From: a bacterium
GTDB lineage: Bacteria > Auribacterota > JABMQX01
Direction: 5' to 3'
NCBI GenBank assembly: GCA_013203085.1
Contig: JABMQX010000325.1
Span: 1 to 8,418, forward strand
Length of the DNA stretch: 8,418 nucleotides
Part shown: positions 1-6,867 of the stretch, piece after piece
Layout: every line of letters begins with the position of its first letter
Numbering within the stretch: position 1 is the first letter of the stretch
Program-made: the position numbers and the translations under genes
The notes under the pieces: generated by a model
The model's input: only the letters and a program-made list of their open reading frames with translations
Database searches by the model: none
Told to the model about the DNA's origin: nothing

Positions 1-20
1 GGGCAAGGGAGCCCCGCGAG

Positions 21-39
21 ATCCCGCCAAGGGCGGGAT
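21..39. other. Perfect 8-bp hairpin in upstream GC-rich region
   Basis: ATCCCGCC (21-28) and GGCGGGAT (32-39) pair perfectly around a 3-base AAG loop. No T-run follows on either strand, so an intrinsic terminator is not supported. It may be a structured intergenic element or the tail of an RNA that starts outside the window. Confidence 0.4.
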
Positions 40-93
40 AGGATGGCGGCGGTACGTAGCCCTGTGCGCGTCCCCCGGCGCTCTGCGGATCCA

Positions 94-117
94 GCCTCAC
101 CCGCCCGTAAGTGAGGC
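94..117. other. Perfect 7-bp hairpin with 10-base loop
   Basis: GCCTCAC (94-100) pairs with GTGAGGC (111-117). It lies 24 bases before the -35 candidate of the TPR-protein gene. No poly-T follows. It could end transcription from the left with help from Rho, or be an operator-like inverted repeat. Neither role can be shown from the sequence alone. Confidence 0.35.
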
Positions 118-140
118 ATTACTGACGCGTCCCGTTTGTA

Positions 141-169
141 TTGACAGCGCATCGGTTCTGGCGTACGCT
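141..169 (+). promoter_or_regulatory. Candidate sigma70-type promoter for TPR-protein gene
   Basis: A consensus -35 TTGACA (141-146) is followed by a 17-base spacer and TACGCT (164-169), which keeps only the TA...T positions of the -10 box. Transcription would start near 176 and leave a leader of about 80 bases. The -35 context ATTGACAGC recurs at the promoter candidate of the membrane-protein gene at 3193. Confidence 0.45.
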
Positions 170-258
170 TGGACGACGATGAATGAATCGGTTGATTCGT
201 TCGTCCGAATCGCAGAAATACCTTCACGCCGGGAAGAACGACAGGAAAAGGAGTCGTT

Positions 259-1524
259 ATGAAAAGGACGATAAGAACGGTCGGCGCGATATCGAGCATA
301 GTTTTCATCGCGGCCTTAGCTATATCTTTGTGCATGGGGGAAACGGTTTCTCCGTCCCCGCCTGAGAGGGCGCAGCCGCCCGCGAGGACCTTCCGTCGCC
401 CTCCCGGCAGCGGTCTTCTGCCCCGAGCGCGTCCCATTGAGGGCGGCAATTACTATTGGGAACTGGCGGAAGTTCATACAAGGTACGGCGTCTACGGCAA
501 GGCTGTTGAGATGCTGGAAATGGCCATCGAGAAGGAGACAGACCCCGGCAAGAAGACGAGGTATTACGAGTCGCTGAGCGAAGTTTACCGGATGAAGGGG
601 GAGACGAAAAAAGCTGCCGGGCAGATTGAGAAGGCTCTGGAAGTCGCCAAAACCGTTGAGGAGAAATGCCGGTATTACACCATTCTGGGGCGAATCTGCG
701 AGCAGGCGAAGGACCTCGAAGGCGCGAAAAAGGCGTACGAGTTTGTCGTCGCCAACGCGACTCGCGATGTCCAGAAGCGAAGCGCTGAGTTGAGCCTCTT
801 CCGTCTCTATCAGAAATCGGGGGAGCTTGAGAACGTCATCGCAGACCTCCAGAAGAGACTCGAGGCGAACCCGGGAGACGAAGACGCACTCAGAACATTG
901 GCTCAGATTCTCAATTCCGTTGTCCGCAAGCCTGAGAGAGCCCTGCCCGTATATGAGAAACTGTCGAAGCTGAAACCGAAGGATGCAACCATTCTCAACC
1001 GGCTGGTGCACTTTTATCAGATGAACAAGGAATACGAGAAGGCCGCAGGGGTCTATGAAAAGATCATTGAGGCGAGTCCTTCCGGGAGGAAAAGCTACTA
1101 CTACCAGCACGTAGGTCGGATGTACATGCTCGCCGGGAAAAAGGAAGAAGCAATTAAGTGGGCTGAGAAATCCCTCTCGGAAGGACCAGCGAGCCCGTAC
1201 ACTTACGTCTCAATAGCACAACTCTACCTTCAAAACAACCTCGCTGAGAAGGCAGTGCAGTTGTACGAGAAGGCCATGGAGGCGTCCCGGCGCCCCATTG
1301 AGAAGCACCAGATTTCCCTTCGCTTCGCCGACCTCTTCGCCCAGAACAATGAGGAGGACAAAGCAGAGGAAATCTACAAGTACGTGATGAAAGAGGCGAC
1401 GGTGCCTACCTTCAAATCGCAGGCGAGGTCGAAGCTGATCGCCCTCTATCGCGAGCAGGGTAAGACGAGCGAGATACAAGCTCTCACCGGCGAGGAACAG
1501 GAAAGCCCCACTCCGCGCGAGTGA
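259..1524 (+). CDS. Secreted tetratricopeptide-repeat (TPR) protein
   Basis: The 421-residue product has a basic N terminus (MKRTIR), a hydrophobic stretch at about residues 8-26 and a Pro/Arg-rich linker (30-60), so export to the periplasm or membrane anchoring is likely. From about residue 64 to 410 it is a run of roughly ten 31-36-residue helix-turn-helix units. The TPR pattern of W/Y-x-x-L, A/G-x-x-Y and A-x-x-x-Y-E-K is visible in units such as EYEKAAGVYEKIIEASP (258-274) and LAEKAVQLYEKAMEAS (328-343). TPR arrays form superhelical scaffolds that bind proteins or peptides. No enzymatic domain is seen. The start is set by AAAGGAG (247-253), five bases before ATG. The gene stands alone on its strand and converges with the homoserine dehydrogenase gene. 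Its partner and process are unknown. Confidence 0.9.
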   Translation: MKRTIRTVGAISSIVFIAALAISLCMGETVSPSPPERAQPPARTFRRPPGSGLLPRARPIEGGNYYWELAEVHTRYGVYGKAVEMLEMAIEKETDPGKKTRYYESLSEVYRMKGETKKAAGQIEKALEVAKTVEEKCRYYTILGRICEQAKDLEGAKKAYEFVVANATRDVQKRSAELSLFRLYQKSGELENVIADLQKRLEANPGDEDALRTLAQILNSVVRKPERALPVYEKLSKLKPKDATILNRLVHFYQMNKEYEKAAGVYEKIIEASPSGRKSYYYQHVGRMYMLAGKKEEAIKWAEKSLSEGPASPYTYVSIAQLYLQNNLAEKAVQLYEKAMEASRRPIEKHQISLRFADLFAQNNEEDKAEEIYKYVMKEATVPTFKSQARSKLIALYREQGKTSEIQALTGEEQESPTPRE

Positions 1525-1595
1525 ACGCCTTTCCCCGCCGAAGAGGGATTTCCGGTTTTTCTATCATCTTGGCGTCTTTGCGAGAAGTCTCTTCC

Positions 1596-1675
1596 GATTT
1601 CGGATTGGGGATTTCGGATTCGCCATTCAGCAATCGGCAATCGCGGGGTTGGGGGTTTCGGGTTCGGGGTTTCCG
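1596..1675. repeat. Degenerate 14-bp tandem repeat between convergent genes
   Basis: GATTTCGGATT occurs at 1596-1606 and again at 1610-1620, a spacing of 14 bp with 12 of 14 bases matching. After a spacer holding AATCGGCAATCGC, GGGGTTTC occurs at 1652-1659 and 1666-1673, again 14 bp apart. The unit GGTTTCGGGTTCGG (1654-1667) matches GATTTCGGATTGGG at 11 of 14 positions, so both blocks look like diverged copies of one repeat. Nothing suggests coding. Confidence 0.6.
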
Positions 1676-1683
1676 CTACCCCA

Positions 1684-1710
1684 GACGCGATACCCGAACG
1701 CGTCCTTTCT
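1684..1710 (+). terminator. Weak hairpin with T-rich tail at convergent gene ends
   Basis: GACGCG (1684-1689) pairs with CGCGTC (1699-1704) around a 9-base loop and is followed on + by CCTTTCT. It lies between the convergent 3' ends of the TPR and homoserine dehydrogenase genes. The stem is short and the T-run is interrupted, so it is a weak terminator candidate for rightward transcription. The leftward side has no T-run. Confidence 0.3.
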
Positions 1711-1712
1711 AC

Positions 1713-3011
1713 CTACTCGCTCTCCTCGATTCTAATCATCAGGGTCTCGTCTTTCACGACATCGAGCGAGTCAATTGTCTTCAGGGCCGCCCGGATGGAT
1801 TCCTCCTTCGCGGCGTGGGTCATGACGATCACCGCCACGGCGCTCTCCAAATGGCGTTCCTTCTGTGTCACGGCGGAGATGCTGATGCCATTCTCTCCGA
1901 GAACAGTGGTTATCTGCGCCAGAACGCCCGGCTTGTCAATGACGGTGAAGCGGAGGTAGTAGCGTCCGCGGATCTGATTCATCGGGATCAGGCGTTTCGT
2001 GCTGGCGGTTTCCGGCAGGGAGGAGATTCTCTTTCTTGCGGCGCTTTTGATGTTGCGACTAATATCCACGATATCGCTCACAACGGCGGAGGCTGTAGGT
2101 TTTTCTCCCGCGCCCTGGCCGTAAAACATCATCTCTCCGGCGTAATCCCCGACCAGATAGATGGCATTGTGAACGTCCCACACGTCGGCGAGGGGATGGT
2201 TTCTCCGCAACAGAGCCGGATGGACCCTCGCTTGTACCCAGTCCGAGCCAAACTTCGCGATGGCAAGCAGCTTGAGCACGTACCCCAGCTCCGCTGCATA
2301 GGCGATATCCTTTTGCGTGATGTGCGCGATGCCCTCCACGTAAACCCGGTCAACATCAACCCAGCTATTCGATGCCAGCGACGCCAATATGGCAAGCTTC
2401 TGAGCTGAGTCCGTGCCGTTGATGTCGAAGGAGGGGTCTGCTTCGGCATATCCTTTCGCTTTCGCCTCCTCCAGCGCCGATGAGAAGCTCATCTGGTCCT
2501 TTTGCATCCTCGTGAGAATGTAGTTGCAGGTGCCGTTGACGATTCCATCTAAGGAAAGGACTTTGTTTGCGACTAACGATTCTCTGAGCGATTTGATCAC
2601 CGGTATGCAGCCCGCCACACTCGCTTCGTACAGGACATCTGCGCCGCTTTCGCGAGCCGTCTCGAAGATTTCCACGCCGCACTTGGAGATGAGCGCCTTG
2701 TTGGCGGTCACCACATGCTTCCCGTTCCGCAAGGCCGTCAAGACGTATTCTCTGGCGGGATTGATTCCCCCGATCAATTCCACGACAATGTCGATGGAAT
2801 CATCATGGATTACCTCCTCGGCGTCTGTCGTCAAAATGGACGGATCAACGCTGACATCCCTCTCTCGTTGCAGGTCAATATCGGCGATACGAGCGATCTC
2901 CAATCTGATCCCGGTTTGTTGGGCGATCAGCCCCCCGTTTGAGATGATGTTCTTCACCACACCTTTGCCTATGGTCCCGAAGCCTATTAGGCCGACTCTT
3001 ATGTCTTTCAT
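1713..3011 (-). CDS. hom: Homoserine dehydrogenase (EC 1.1.1.3) with C-terminal ACT domain
   Basis: This enzyme reduces aspartate-4-semialdehyde to homoserine with NAD(P)H, the branch point to threonine and methionine, in the cytoplasm. The 432-residue product starts with a Rossmann fold (GFGTIG at residues 10-15). VTANKAL (101-107) carries the conserved Lys105 of the family. The family signature spans residues 183-205, from AKAKGYAEADPS to DINGTDSAQK, and includes Asp201 and Lys205. Residues about 351-430 form an ACT domain (YYLRFTVIDKPGVLAQIT), as in threonine-regulated enzymes, so feedback control is likely. It is monofunctional, with no fused aspartokinase. A start at 3050 would add 13 residues, but 3011 directly precedes the Rossmann strand and has a ribosome binding site. 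No thrB or thrC neighbours are in the window. Confidence 0.97.
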   Translation of the reverse strand: MKDIRVGLIGFGTIGKGVVKNIISNGGLIAQQTGIRLEIARIADIDLQRERDVSVDPSILTTDAEEVIHDDSIDIVVELIGGINPAREYVLTALRNGKHVVTANKALISKCGVEIFETARESGADVLYEASVAGCIPVIKSLRESLVANKVLSLDGIVNGTCNYILTRMQKDQMSFSSALEEAKAKGYAEADPSFDINGTDSAQKLAILASLASNSWVDVDRVYVEGIAHITQKDIAYAAELGYVLKLLAIAKFGSDWVQARVHPALLRRNHPLADVWDVHNAIYLVGDYAGEMMFYGQGAGEKPTASAVVSDIVDISRNIKSAARKRISSLPETASTKRLIPMNQIRGRYYLRFTVIDKPGVLAQITTVLGENGISISAVTQKERHLESAVAVIVMTHAAKEESIRAALKTIDSLDVVKDETLMIRIEESE

Positions 3012-3021
3012 CGCGACTCCG

Positions 3022-3030
3022 TCTCCTCCC
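3022..3030 (-). promoter_or_regulatory. Ribosome binding site choosing the hom start
   Basis: On the minus strand GGGAGGAGA lies ten bases before the ATG at 3011, with a second GGAG closer in (3017-3020). This supports 3011 over the upstream in-frame codon at 3050. Confidence 0.65.
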
Positions 3031-3061
3031 AAAAGCCATGCGAGGTTCACTCCGCCAAATC

Positions 3062-3088
3062 AAAACGAGCGAGGATTTGCTCCGTTTT
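3062..3088 (-). other. Hairpin in the hom 5' leader
   Basis: AAAACGAGC (3062-3070) pairs with GCTCCGTTTT (3079-3088), with one bulged C and an 8-base loop. It lies inside the predicted untranslated leader of hom, between the promoter candidate and the ribosome binding site. The minus-strand 3' arm ends in TTTT, so attenuation is possible. I do not recognise a known riboswitch here and see no threonine- or methionine-rich leader peptide. Confidence 0.3.
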
Positions 3089-3151
3089 TGCGCTCTGCCT
3101 GCCTATCTTGCCGGATGTCTTGCTTTCCCGTGCTCCGAATTTCACCAATTC

Positions 3152-3181
3152 ATCATGTCTTCGCGAGGGCCTATCTGTCAA
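3152..3181 (-). promoter_or_regulatory. Candidate promoter of hom
   Basis: Read on the minus strand, TTGACA (3181-3176) is followed by an 18-base spacer and CATGAT (3157-3152), which matches the -10 consensus at four of six positions. Transcription would start near 3145 and leave a leader of about 130 bases. Confidence 0.5.
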
Positions 3182-3192
3182 CGCCTTTCTGA

Positions 3193-3221
3193 TTGACAGC
3201 CCCGGGGGGCTATGTTAGCTT
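3193..3221 (+). promoter_or_regulatory. Candidate extended -10 promoter of the DUF401-type gene
   Basis: TTGACA (3193-3198), a 17-base spacer and TAGCTT (3216-3221) preceded by TGT (3213-3215) fit an extended -10 promoter. A TTG at 3193 would open the same reading frame as the downstream gene. That TTG is the first half of the -35 box, so translation almost certainly begins downstream, at 3280. Transcription would start near 3228. Confidence 0.55.
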
Positions 3222-3279
3222 CCGGGCAACTTTTTTCGAGTCTTCGTTCCATCTAACCAACCTGGTTTCGGGCACTTTC

Positions 3280-4587
3280 ATGGTCGGCTTGCTGAAGATT
3301 TCCGCCGCTTTTGCGGCAATTATTTTTATGGTGCGGAAGAAAGTCAATCTTGGCACCGCCATGGTTCTGGGGGCGGTTTCCCTCGCTCTTTTGTCCGGGG
3401 CAGGGGCCTTTTTCTTGGATTCCGGCACAGCCATTACGCCCGCCGATTTTCTATCTATCATCTGGAAGGCACTCTCCACCCCCTCGATATTGAAGCTCAA
3501 TGGAGTCGTCGTGCTGGTTCTGATCCTGAGCCACTGCCTCGAAAAAACGGGCCAGATGAATCGCATTCTGCAATCCGTTCAGGCTCTTGTCGGCGACGCG
3601 AGAGTTGTCCTCAGCAGCCTTCCGGCTCTGATCGGGCTACTTCCTATGCCGGGCGGTGCGGTCTTCTCTGCGCCGATGGTCGAGGAAGCGCAGAAGGAGA
3701 TCAATCTCTCGCCGATAAAGAAGACGCTCATCAACTACTGGTTTCGGCACCTGTGGGAATATTCGTGGCCTCTCTATCCGGGGCTCCTTCTGGCTTCGGA
3801 GTTGTCGGGGATGTCGGTTTTCAAGCTGGCTGCGATACAGTCGCCGTTGACCGTCGGGGCCCTCGTGGGCGGTATTATTTTCATCCTGCGAAAAGTTCCC
3901 CCACCAGCGAGCACGACAGCCGGAAGCCGGAAGAAATTTCGGTTCACAACGATGGCCGTGGAGATATCGCCGATTGCATCAATTATCACTATTGTCGTTT
4001 TTCTCTACGCGGTGATAGGCATGGAATCCAAGGACAGCCTGTTGGTGGCCCTTGTCGTGGCCATTGCGCTGACGCTGCTCATCAACAACCTGAAGAAGGG
4101 AATGCGGCCGGTTGAAGTCTTGAAAAGCGTGTCGGTGGGGGGCATCCTAAACCTGGTGTACGTGATTGTCGGGCTGATGATTTTCCGCGGCGCGATCCAG
4201 GATAGTGGAGCTGTCGGCGAAATCTCCGCCACGATGAAGGCCTATCACGTCCCCCTTTTCCCATTCGTAGTCTCATTGTCTTTCATCTGCGGTTTCGTCA
4301 CGGGTCTGGCTATGGCGTACGTGGGAATCGTGTTCACAATTCTGACACCGCTGCTTGCTCAAGTGACATCGAATCCCCTCCCCTTCTTGGTGCTGGCATT
4401 CGGGTCAGGCTTTATCGGCGTTCTCTTTTCGCCGGTTCACGTCTGTCTGATCCTGACGCATCAGTACTTCAAGTCGGACTTCTCGCCCGTTTACCGGGGG
4501 ATGATCAAACCGGCCCTCGTCGTTTTCGCAACGCTTATCGGGCTGTTTCTCACACTTCTCTACCTTGTCCCCGCCTCGAATTTGTGA
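3280..4587 (+). CDS. DUF401-type multi-pass membrane protein, putative transporter
   Basis: The 435-residue product is hydrophobic throughout, with about ten membrane segments, for example at residues 5-18, 25-41, 74-86, 186-203, 230-247, 254-269, 287-303, 325-345 and 410-430. GLLPMPGGA (119-127), followed by a conserved-looking polar stretch to about 165, and GSGFIGVLFSPVH (375-387) resemble the DUF401 (PF04165) integral membrane family, which is related to ion and organic-anion transporters. The substrate is unknown. The motif positions suggest two related halves, each with a Pro/Gly-rich re-entrant element. That is inference. The ATG at 3280 is preferred because upstream in-frame sequence lies in the promoter. 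No good Shine-Dalgarno precedes it. The gene diverges from hom, so a role in exporting an aspartate-family metabolite is possible but unproven. Confidence 0.8.
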   Translation: MVGLLKISAAFAAIIFMVRKKVNLGTAMVLGAVSLALLSGAGAFFLDSGTAITPADFLSIIWKALSTPSILKLNGVVVLVLILSHCLEKTGQMNRILQSVQALVGDARVVLSSLPALIGLLPMPGGAVFSAPMVEEAQKEINLSPIKKTLINYWFRHLWEYSWPLYPGLLLASELSGMSVFKLAAIQSPLTVGALVGGIIFILRKVPPPASTTAGSRKKFRFTTMAVEISPIASIITIVVFLYAVIGMESKDSLLVALVVAIALTLLINNLKKGMRPVEVLKSVSVGGILNLVYVIVGLMIFRGAIQDSGAVGEISATMKAYHVPLFPFVVSLSFICGFVTGLAMAYVGIVFTILTPLLAQVTSNPLPFLVLAFGSGFIGVLFSPVHVCLILTHQYFKSDFSPVYRGMIKPALVVFATLIGLFLTLLYLVPASNL

Positions 4588-4603
4588 GCCGTGTTCACGC
4601 GGC
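4588..4603 (+). terminator. Hairpin directly after the DUF401-type gene
   Basis: GCCGTG (4588-4593) pairs with CGCGGC (4598-4603), including one G-T wobble, around a TTCA loop. It begins right after the stop codon in the 48-bp gap before the convergent reading frame. It is followed by CCCTCTCT rather than a T-run, so it is a weak terminator candidate. Confidence 0.3.
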
Positions 4604-4635
4604 CCCTCTCTGACGCACATCAGGTATAGACGAGG

Positions 4636-4969
4636 CTATTTCGGCTCATAATCCTTCATGACACGGTAATAACGGCGTCCGATGTCGGCGAAGTTGGCGA
4701 TGGAGTTGACGGTGACAATATGTCCGCCACCGGTGTTCCACAGGATTCCGAGGATGACGTCCTCTTTACAATTCTCCACTTCGTTGCGGATGGTTGTGGG
4801 ATTGATGGTAGCGTGCTCTTTCACGGTCATAAGAAGACCTCGGTCATTTATCCACGTTCTAAGTCCGTTGACGATGCCGGCGCCGGATGTGCCCGAGGTG
4901 CTGACGGTGCCGATATCGGTAGCAAGACCTTCAACGAGCTGCGTGGAGGAGAACGCGTGCCTGGTTGGT
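4636..4969 (-). pseudogene. Out-of-frame C-terminal fragment resembling a C39-like peptidase domain
   Basis: About 101 residues, from the Gln codon at 4941-4939 to the TAG at 4636-4638, read like real protein: QLVEGLATDIG, then SGTSGAGIVNGLRTW, DVILGILWN and GGGHIVTVNSIANFAD. Codon choice is coding-like (many ATC, GTC, AAC and GGC). The last motif resembles the G-H-x-V-T-V block that carries the catalytic His in C39-like papain-fold peptidases. The Cys-containing N-terminal block is absent in this frame and in the one upstream. There is no start with a ribosome binding site. The only internal ATG (4828-4830) would give 64 residues. It lies one frame off the secreted protein encoded just upstream, so it is probably that gene's frameshifted tail or the remnant of a second gene. 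The family call is tentative. Confidence 0.5.
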
Positions 4970-5722
4970 GAAAACCGCTTCGACTTTATCGGTGGACTCG
5001 AGAGTGACCGTGTATTGGACGAGAACGGCGCCTTCCCCGTCCGAGGGCCAGAGGATGAGCATTTCCGAGGGCTGGCTATCGGGCGTGAGTGTGTCAACAT
5101 GGAGCACCTCAGACCATACCAGCTTGCGGACCATTGGGTCGTCCTGCGTGAGATTGTCCAAGGGGATAAGCGCTTCCGAGAACGCAACTCGTCGTTCCAC
5201 GATAAGAGGATCGGGCCTTCCCGTACCGGGGACTGCAGGGAAGGCACTTGGTGGGATAATTATATCTACGACGCCTTCCGGGTTGTCGTCCCAGTTCTGC
5301 CAGACGAATGCTATCGTGCCGACAGGTTCGCCATCGAGGGTCCATGTCGCCTTAGAATGCAGGACTTCCGGGGCTGACGGCCGGAGAGAAAGGCCGAGGT
5401 GGAGCCATTGGCATGGCTCAAGATAGGCCCCCTCCGGCGCCGTCCAGGTAATCGTGATCTCTCGATTTCCTTCCTCCACATGTGGAATCCATCTCCGGGC
5501 AAGGTCCCCTGCGTAAAGTCTCACTATGTCGTTGACGGTGATTCCACCAAGAGTCAATTCCAAATCGTTAACTGGCTTCTCGGTGAAATTGTGGAGGTCG
5601 AAATTGGAGGAAATACCTCTGATCCATGCCGCGCTGGCATGATAGCCGGTGAGAGTGTAAGCAAGAAGCAAGACGCACAGAATGGTAATCGCTTTGGCGG
5701 AGGGGCTTTTTGTGATGCTCAT
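4931..5722 (-). CDS. Secreted beta-rich protein of unknown function, probably frameshifted near its end
   Basis: The 263-residue product has a signal peptide: basic N terminus, hydrophobic core at residues 11-24 and probable cleavage after HASA (about residue 31). The mature part is rich in predicted beta strands and has motifs such as SNFDLHNFTEKPVNDLEL (39-56), WTAPEG (93-98), CQWLHLGLSLRP (104-115), WTLDGEPVG (127-135) and WQNWDD (141-146). I do not recognise a named family. An Ig-like or other beta sandwich acting outside the cytoplasm is likely. The frame stops at 4931, about where coding-looking sequence takes over one frame away, so the last ten residues (RVLLHAAR region) may be a frameshift artefact. 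It follows the permease gene by 99 bases on the same strand and may be co-transcribed. An upstream in-frame GTG at 5818 lacks support. Confidence 0.75.
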   Translation of the reverse strand: MSITKSPSAKAITILCVLLLAYTLTGYHASAAWIRGISSNFDLHNFTEKPVNDLELTLGGITVNDIVRLYAGDLARRWIPHVEEGNREITITWTAPEGAYLEPCQWLHLGLSLRPSAPEVLHSKATWTLDGEPVGTIAFVWQNWDDNPEGVVDIIIPPSAFPAVPGTGRPDPLIVERRVAFSEALIPLDNLTQDDPMVRKLVWSEVLHVDTLTPDSQPSEMLILWPSDGEGAVLVQYTVTLESTDKVEAVFTNQARVLLHAAR

Positions 5723-5730
5723 TTGATCTT

Positions 5731-5736
5731 CCTCCT
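5731..5736 (-). promoter_or_regulatory. Ribosome binding site choosing the secreted-protein start
   Basis: On the minus strand AGGAGG, within GAGGAGGAA, lies eight bases before the ATG at 5722. A signal peptide follows immediately, so 5722 is the start rather than the upstream GTG at 5818. Confidence 0.8.
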
Positions 5737-5821
5737 CGTTAGCATGGAAAACAGCTCGCCTTCGCCTCACCGGGGGTACCGTTGGCAGAGCCAGCCGCTC
5801 ACTCAAATGTAGCCACACACA

Positions 5822-6814
5822 TCAGGACCTGATTTTCTTTGAAACTGTGTCCAGGAGTACTGCCAGCAAAAGAACGCTGCCCAGAACGACGTACTGCCAG
5901 AATCGGGTGAAGCCGAGGAAGTTGACGCCCACCGCCAGGACGCGAATCAAAAGCACGCCGACGAATGTGCCGATGATTGTGCCCCTGCCGCCGAAAAGGC
6001 TCGTTCCTCCCACGACCACAGCGGCGATGACCTGCAGTTCCCATTTGTCTCCCGATTTGGGGTCACCGGAACCGAGCGTGGCAGCCTGGATTATTCCAGA
6101 CAAACCGCAAAGGCCGCCTGTGATGGCATAGACGAAGAATTTGATTTTCTTGACGTTGATCCCCGATAGCCGGCTGGCCTCTTCGTTTCCGCCGACAGCG
6201 TAGATTTGTCTCCCGAAGACCGTTCCAGATAACAGAACGTGAAAGAATACAATACCCGCGAGCATGATGATCCCGCTTAGCGGTATCCCGGGAAACCACT
6301 CCACGCCAAAAAGATTCTTTCCGAGGATGCCCATTCCCAGAAACTTGAGCTGCTCGTACTCATAAGGGATTTCGACGGGTCTCTCACGGCAGACGATGAA
6401 CGCAAGCCCCCGGCAGACAAACATCATCGCCAACGTTGCCACGAAAGGAGGGATCCCGAATCGGGTGATGACGAAACCAGAGAAGCTGCCGCACGCAAAT
6501 CCGACTAAAACACTCGCGAAGATCGCGATAAGGAAAGCGAGCCACAGGGGCAGTCCCGCCACGACGGTGAGAGCCATTGTCCCCAGGACGCCGGTGAGGG
6601 CAACAAGAGAGCCGACGGAAAGGTCAATCCCTGCGGTGATTATCACCATCGTCATTCCCAGGGCGATAATCATCTCCACGGACATTTGGCTGATGATGTT
6701 GGCTGCGTTTTGGGGCTGGACGAAGTCAAAATCTGTCCGAAACGCCAGGACCAATATCAGAGCTACCAGAAAAGCCCAAAGGCTGTACGTCTCAACAAGT
6801 TTCCGAAGTTTCAT
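5822..6814 (-). CDS. Sugar-type ABC transporter permease (RbsC-like, BPD_transp_2 family)
   Basis: This 330-residue inner-membrane protein would form the channel of a ribose/galactose-type ABC importer. It has eight to ten hydrophobic segments. The family blocks are visible: GMTMVIITAGIDLSVGS (53-69), the cytoplasmic-loop motif YAVGGNEEASRLSGIN (205-220) that contacts the ATPase, and VVVGGTSLFGGRGTIIG (266-282) before the last helices. Its length is normal and no key block is missing. It follows the binding-protein gene by 53 bases and is preceded by a purine-rich GGGAAGAGGGGG stretch just before ATG. The substrate cannot be read from the permease. Autoinducer-2, ribose, xylose and other sugars or polyols all use this family, so no gene symbol is given. 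Confidence 0.93.
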   Translation of the reverse strand: MKLRKLVETYSLWAFLVALILVLAFRTDFDFVQPQNAANIISQMSVEMIIALGMTMVIITAGIDLSVGSLVALTGVLGTMALTVVAGLPLWLAFLIAIFASVLVGFACGSFSGFVITRFGIPPFVATLAMMFVCRGLAFIVCRERPVEIPYEYEQLKFLGMGILGKNLFGVEWFPGIPLSGIIMLAGIVFFHVLLSGTVFGRQIYAVGGNEEASRLSGINVKKIKFFVYAITGGLCGLSGIIQAATLGSGDPKSGDKWELQVIAAVVVGGTSLFGGRGTIIGTFVGVLLIRVLAVGVNFLGFTRFWQYVVLGSVLLLAVLLDTVSKKIRS

Positions 6815-6867
6815 CCCCCTCTTCCCTTGCGCGATTCCCTGATAGTCCCGTCTGGCTTAAGTCCTTT

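Noticed and set aside
2..262. Frame open from the left edge, with a stop overlapping the TPR start codon as ATGA
   Set aside because: It could be the end of an upstream gene coupled to the TPR gene. However, its translation has no recognisable motif, it runs through two perfect hairpins and a promoter candidate, and long stop-free stretches are common at this GC content.
2524..3192. 222-residue + strand frame across the hom start and intergenic region
   Set aside because: It is antisense to the strongly supported hom gene and its translation is low-complexity with no domain, so it is a shadow frame.
3193..3279. TTG start for the membrane protein, adding 29 residues
   Set aside because: The TTG is part of the TTGACA -35 box and the added residues lack a membrane-protein character. 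The ATG at 3280 begins the first hydrophobic segment.
4828..4830. Independent small gene of 64 residues starting at this ATG on the minus strand
   Set aside because: There is no good ribosome binding site, and the coding-like sequence clearly extends upstream of this codon, so it is an internal methionine of a longer broken frame.
4950..4975. Programmed -1 ribosomal frameshift joining the two parts of the secreted protein
   Set aside because: No X-XXY-YYZ slippery heptamer is in phase, and no strong downstream structure is evident. An indel, deletion or sequencing error is simpler.
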